Assembly: GCA_027058735.1 (NCBI GenBank)
Contig: JALURZ010000286.1
Span: 1,178 to 7,825, forward strand
Direction: 5' to 3'
DNA: 6,648 nucleotides
Source of the DNA: Hyphomicrobiales bacterium
Lineage (GTDB): Bacteria; Pseudomonadota; Alphaproteobacteria; Rhizobiales; JALURZ01
The notes below the pieces were generated by a model. It saw only the letters and a program-made list of their open reading frames with translations, was not told the DNA's origin and did no database searches. Below are positions 5,592 to 6,648 of the stretch, in pieces. The position numbers and the translations under genes were made by a program. How positions within the stretch are numbered: position 1 is the first letter of the stretch; each line of letters opens with the position of its first letter.

Positions 5592-6648
5592 TCAGCCCTG
5601 GCCCGGGGTGCGCGGGTCCTGTGGGGGCGGGTGCGCGCCGGCGCAATGTGCCGTGAGAGCGGCGAGGGTGTCAACGGCGTCGATTGCCATTTTCGCCGCC
5701 GTTTTTTTCGTCCGCGCGCCATCGCCGGGCGTCACGGCGCGTTCAAAGCCCAGTTTCAGCGCCTCGCGCAGTCTTGCGCCGACCCGGCTCACCGGACGGA
5801 TCGCCCCCGACAGGCCGATCTCGCCGAAATAGACACACCGCTCGGGCAGCGGCGTTGCGCTCAGCGACGAGATCAGCGCCGCCGCGGCGGCCAGATCGGC
5901 GGCGGGCTCGCGGATGCGCAGGCCGCCGGCGACATTCAGATAAACGTCATGGCCCGCCAGCGACACCCCGCAATGGGCCTGCAGCACCGCGATGACCATG
6001 GCCAGCCGGCCCGTGTCCCACCCGATAACCGCGCGGCGCGGGGTGGCCAGCGGGCTTGGCGCCACCAGCGCCTGAATTTCCACCAGCAAAGGCCGGGTGC
6101 CCTCGATCCCGGCAAACACCGCCATCCCCGGCGCGGATGCGTCAAATTCGCTCAAGAACAGGTCCGACGGGTTGGCAACCTCGGCGAGCCCCTTGTCCGT
6201 CATTTCAAAGACGCCAATCTCGTCTCCGGGTCCGAACCGGTTCTTGACCGCGCGCAGAATGCGAAACTGGTGGCTGCCGTCGCCTTCGAAATACAACACC
6301 GTGTCCACCATGTGCTCTATGACCCGCGGGCCGGCGATCTGGCCGTCCTTGGTGACATGGCCCACCAGAATGACGCACGCGCCGCTCGCCTTGGCGAAAT
6401 GCACCAGCCCCTGGGCTGTTTCGCGCAACTGGCTGACGGTGCCGGGCGCGGCCTCGATCGCCGGGGTCCACACGGTCTGGATGGAATCGATGATCAGCAC
6501 GCCCGGCGGATCGTCCGCGCCAAGGGTGGTCAGGATGTTGGCCAGACTGGTTTCGGAAGCCAGCCGGATATCGGCATCTGACAGCCCCAGCCGCGAGGCG
6601 CGAAGCCGGATCTGGGCAATCGACTCCTCGCCGGAAATATATATGGGC
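5592..6648 (-). CDS. radA: DNA repair protein RadA (5' end outside the window)
   Basis: The frame is open to the window end, giving 351 visible residues from PIYISGEES to a TGA at 5592-5594. The family is about 450-460 residues, so roughly 100 N-terminal residues are missing, including the four-cysteine zinc finger and the Walker A motif. RadA (Sms) is a RecA-like ATPase that promotes branch migration of recombination intermediates in DNA repair. Visible are YISGEES after the missing Walker A, the Walker B strand VLIIDSIQT (visible residues 50-58), the RadA-specific KNRFG motif (135-139; 6231-6245), and the C-terminal Lon-like domain from about residue 175. That domain has NVAGGLRIREPAADLA and FGEIGLSGAIRP, without the Lon catalytic serine, as expected for RadA. 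The tail is Pro-rich (HPPPQDPRTPGQG). An internal GTG at 6500 lies inside Walker B and is not a start. It is probably the first visible gene of the minus-strand unit. Confidence 0.97.
   Translation of the reverse strand, partial: PIYISGEESIAQIRLRASRLGLSDADIRLASETSLANILTTLGADDPPGVLIIDSIQTVWTPAIEAAPGTVSQLRETAQGLVHFAKASGACVILVGHVTKDGQIAGPRVIEHMVDTVLYFEGDGSHQFRILRAVKNRFGPGDEIGVFEMTDKGLAEVANPSDLFLSEFDASAPGMAVFAGIEGTRPLLVEIQALVAPSPLATPRRAVIGWDTGRLAMVIAVLQAHCGVSLAGHDVYLNVAGGLRIREPAADLAAAAALISSLSATPLPERCVYFGEIGLSGAIRPVSRVGARLREALKLGFERAVTPGDGARTKKTAAKMAIDAVDTLAALTAHCAGAHPPPQDPRTPGQG

Noticed and set aside
5491..5646. 52-residue N-terminal extension of CvpA
   Set aside because: It is Pro/Arg/His-rich and overlaps the radA end; the CvpA family begins at the first membrane segment.
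5702..5708. A7 run (minus strand) in radA as a programmed slippage site
   Set aside because: It reads in frame as Thr-Lys-Lys-Thr near the normal C-terminus, is not phased as a -1 slippery heptamer, and the normal product has full family length.
5631..6581. 316-codon open frame on the plus strand across radA
   Set aside because: Shadow of radA; composition is Arg/Gln/His/Gly-rich and no motif is visible.

Overview
This window is an ordinary chromosomal housekeeping segment from a GC-rich bacterium, most likely an alphaproteobacterium. The support is the high GC with strong third-position G/C bias, the PurF C-terminal signature FTDHCFTGDYPT, the NKCE form of the G4 motif in Der domain 1, and the gene order itself. 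I cannot assign an order or genus from sequence alone. I see no mobile element, CRISPR array, tRNA or rRNA, and no sign of horizontal transfer.

Plus-strand block (1-2586): the 3' part of a bamB-type PQQ-repeat beta-propeller gene, cut by the window start, is followed after 119 bp by a complete der (engA) gene for the double-domain ribosome-assembly GTPase. The bamB-der pair also exists in E. coli.

Minus-strand block (6648 down to 2573): radA (5' end outside the window), then cvpA, purF and a short-chain dehydrogenase/reductase (SDR) resembling E. coli YciK. Gaps are 101, 58 and 28 bp, so they probably form one transcription unit whose promoter may lie upstream of radA, outside the window. 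cvpA-purF is another old linkage shared with E. coli. PurF catalyses the first step of de novo purine synthesis; CvpA is a membrane protein whose gene travels with it; RadA processes recombination intermediates; the SDR substrate is unknown.

The two blocks converge, and the 3' ends of der and the SDR gene overlap by 14 bp with no visible intrinsic terminator. No gene-free stretch exceeds 119 bp.

No previously undescribed system stands out. The points most worth a second look are the convergent overlap, a GC-rich hairpin just upstream of the purF ribosome binding site, the loss of two of four iron-sulfur ligand positions in PurF, and the YciK-like SDR at the end of the purine operon.
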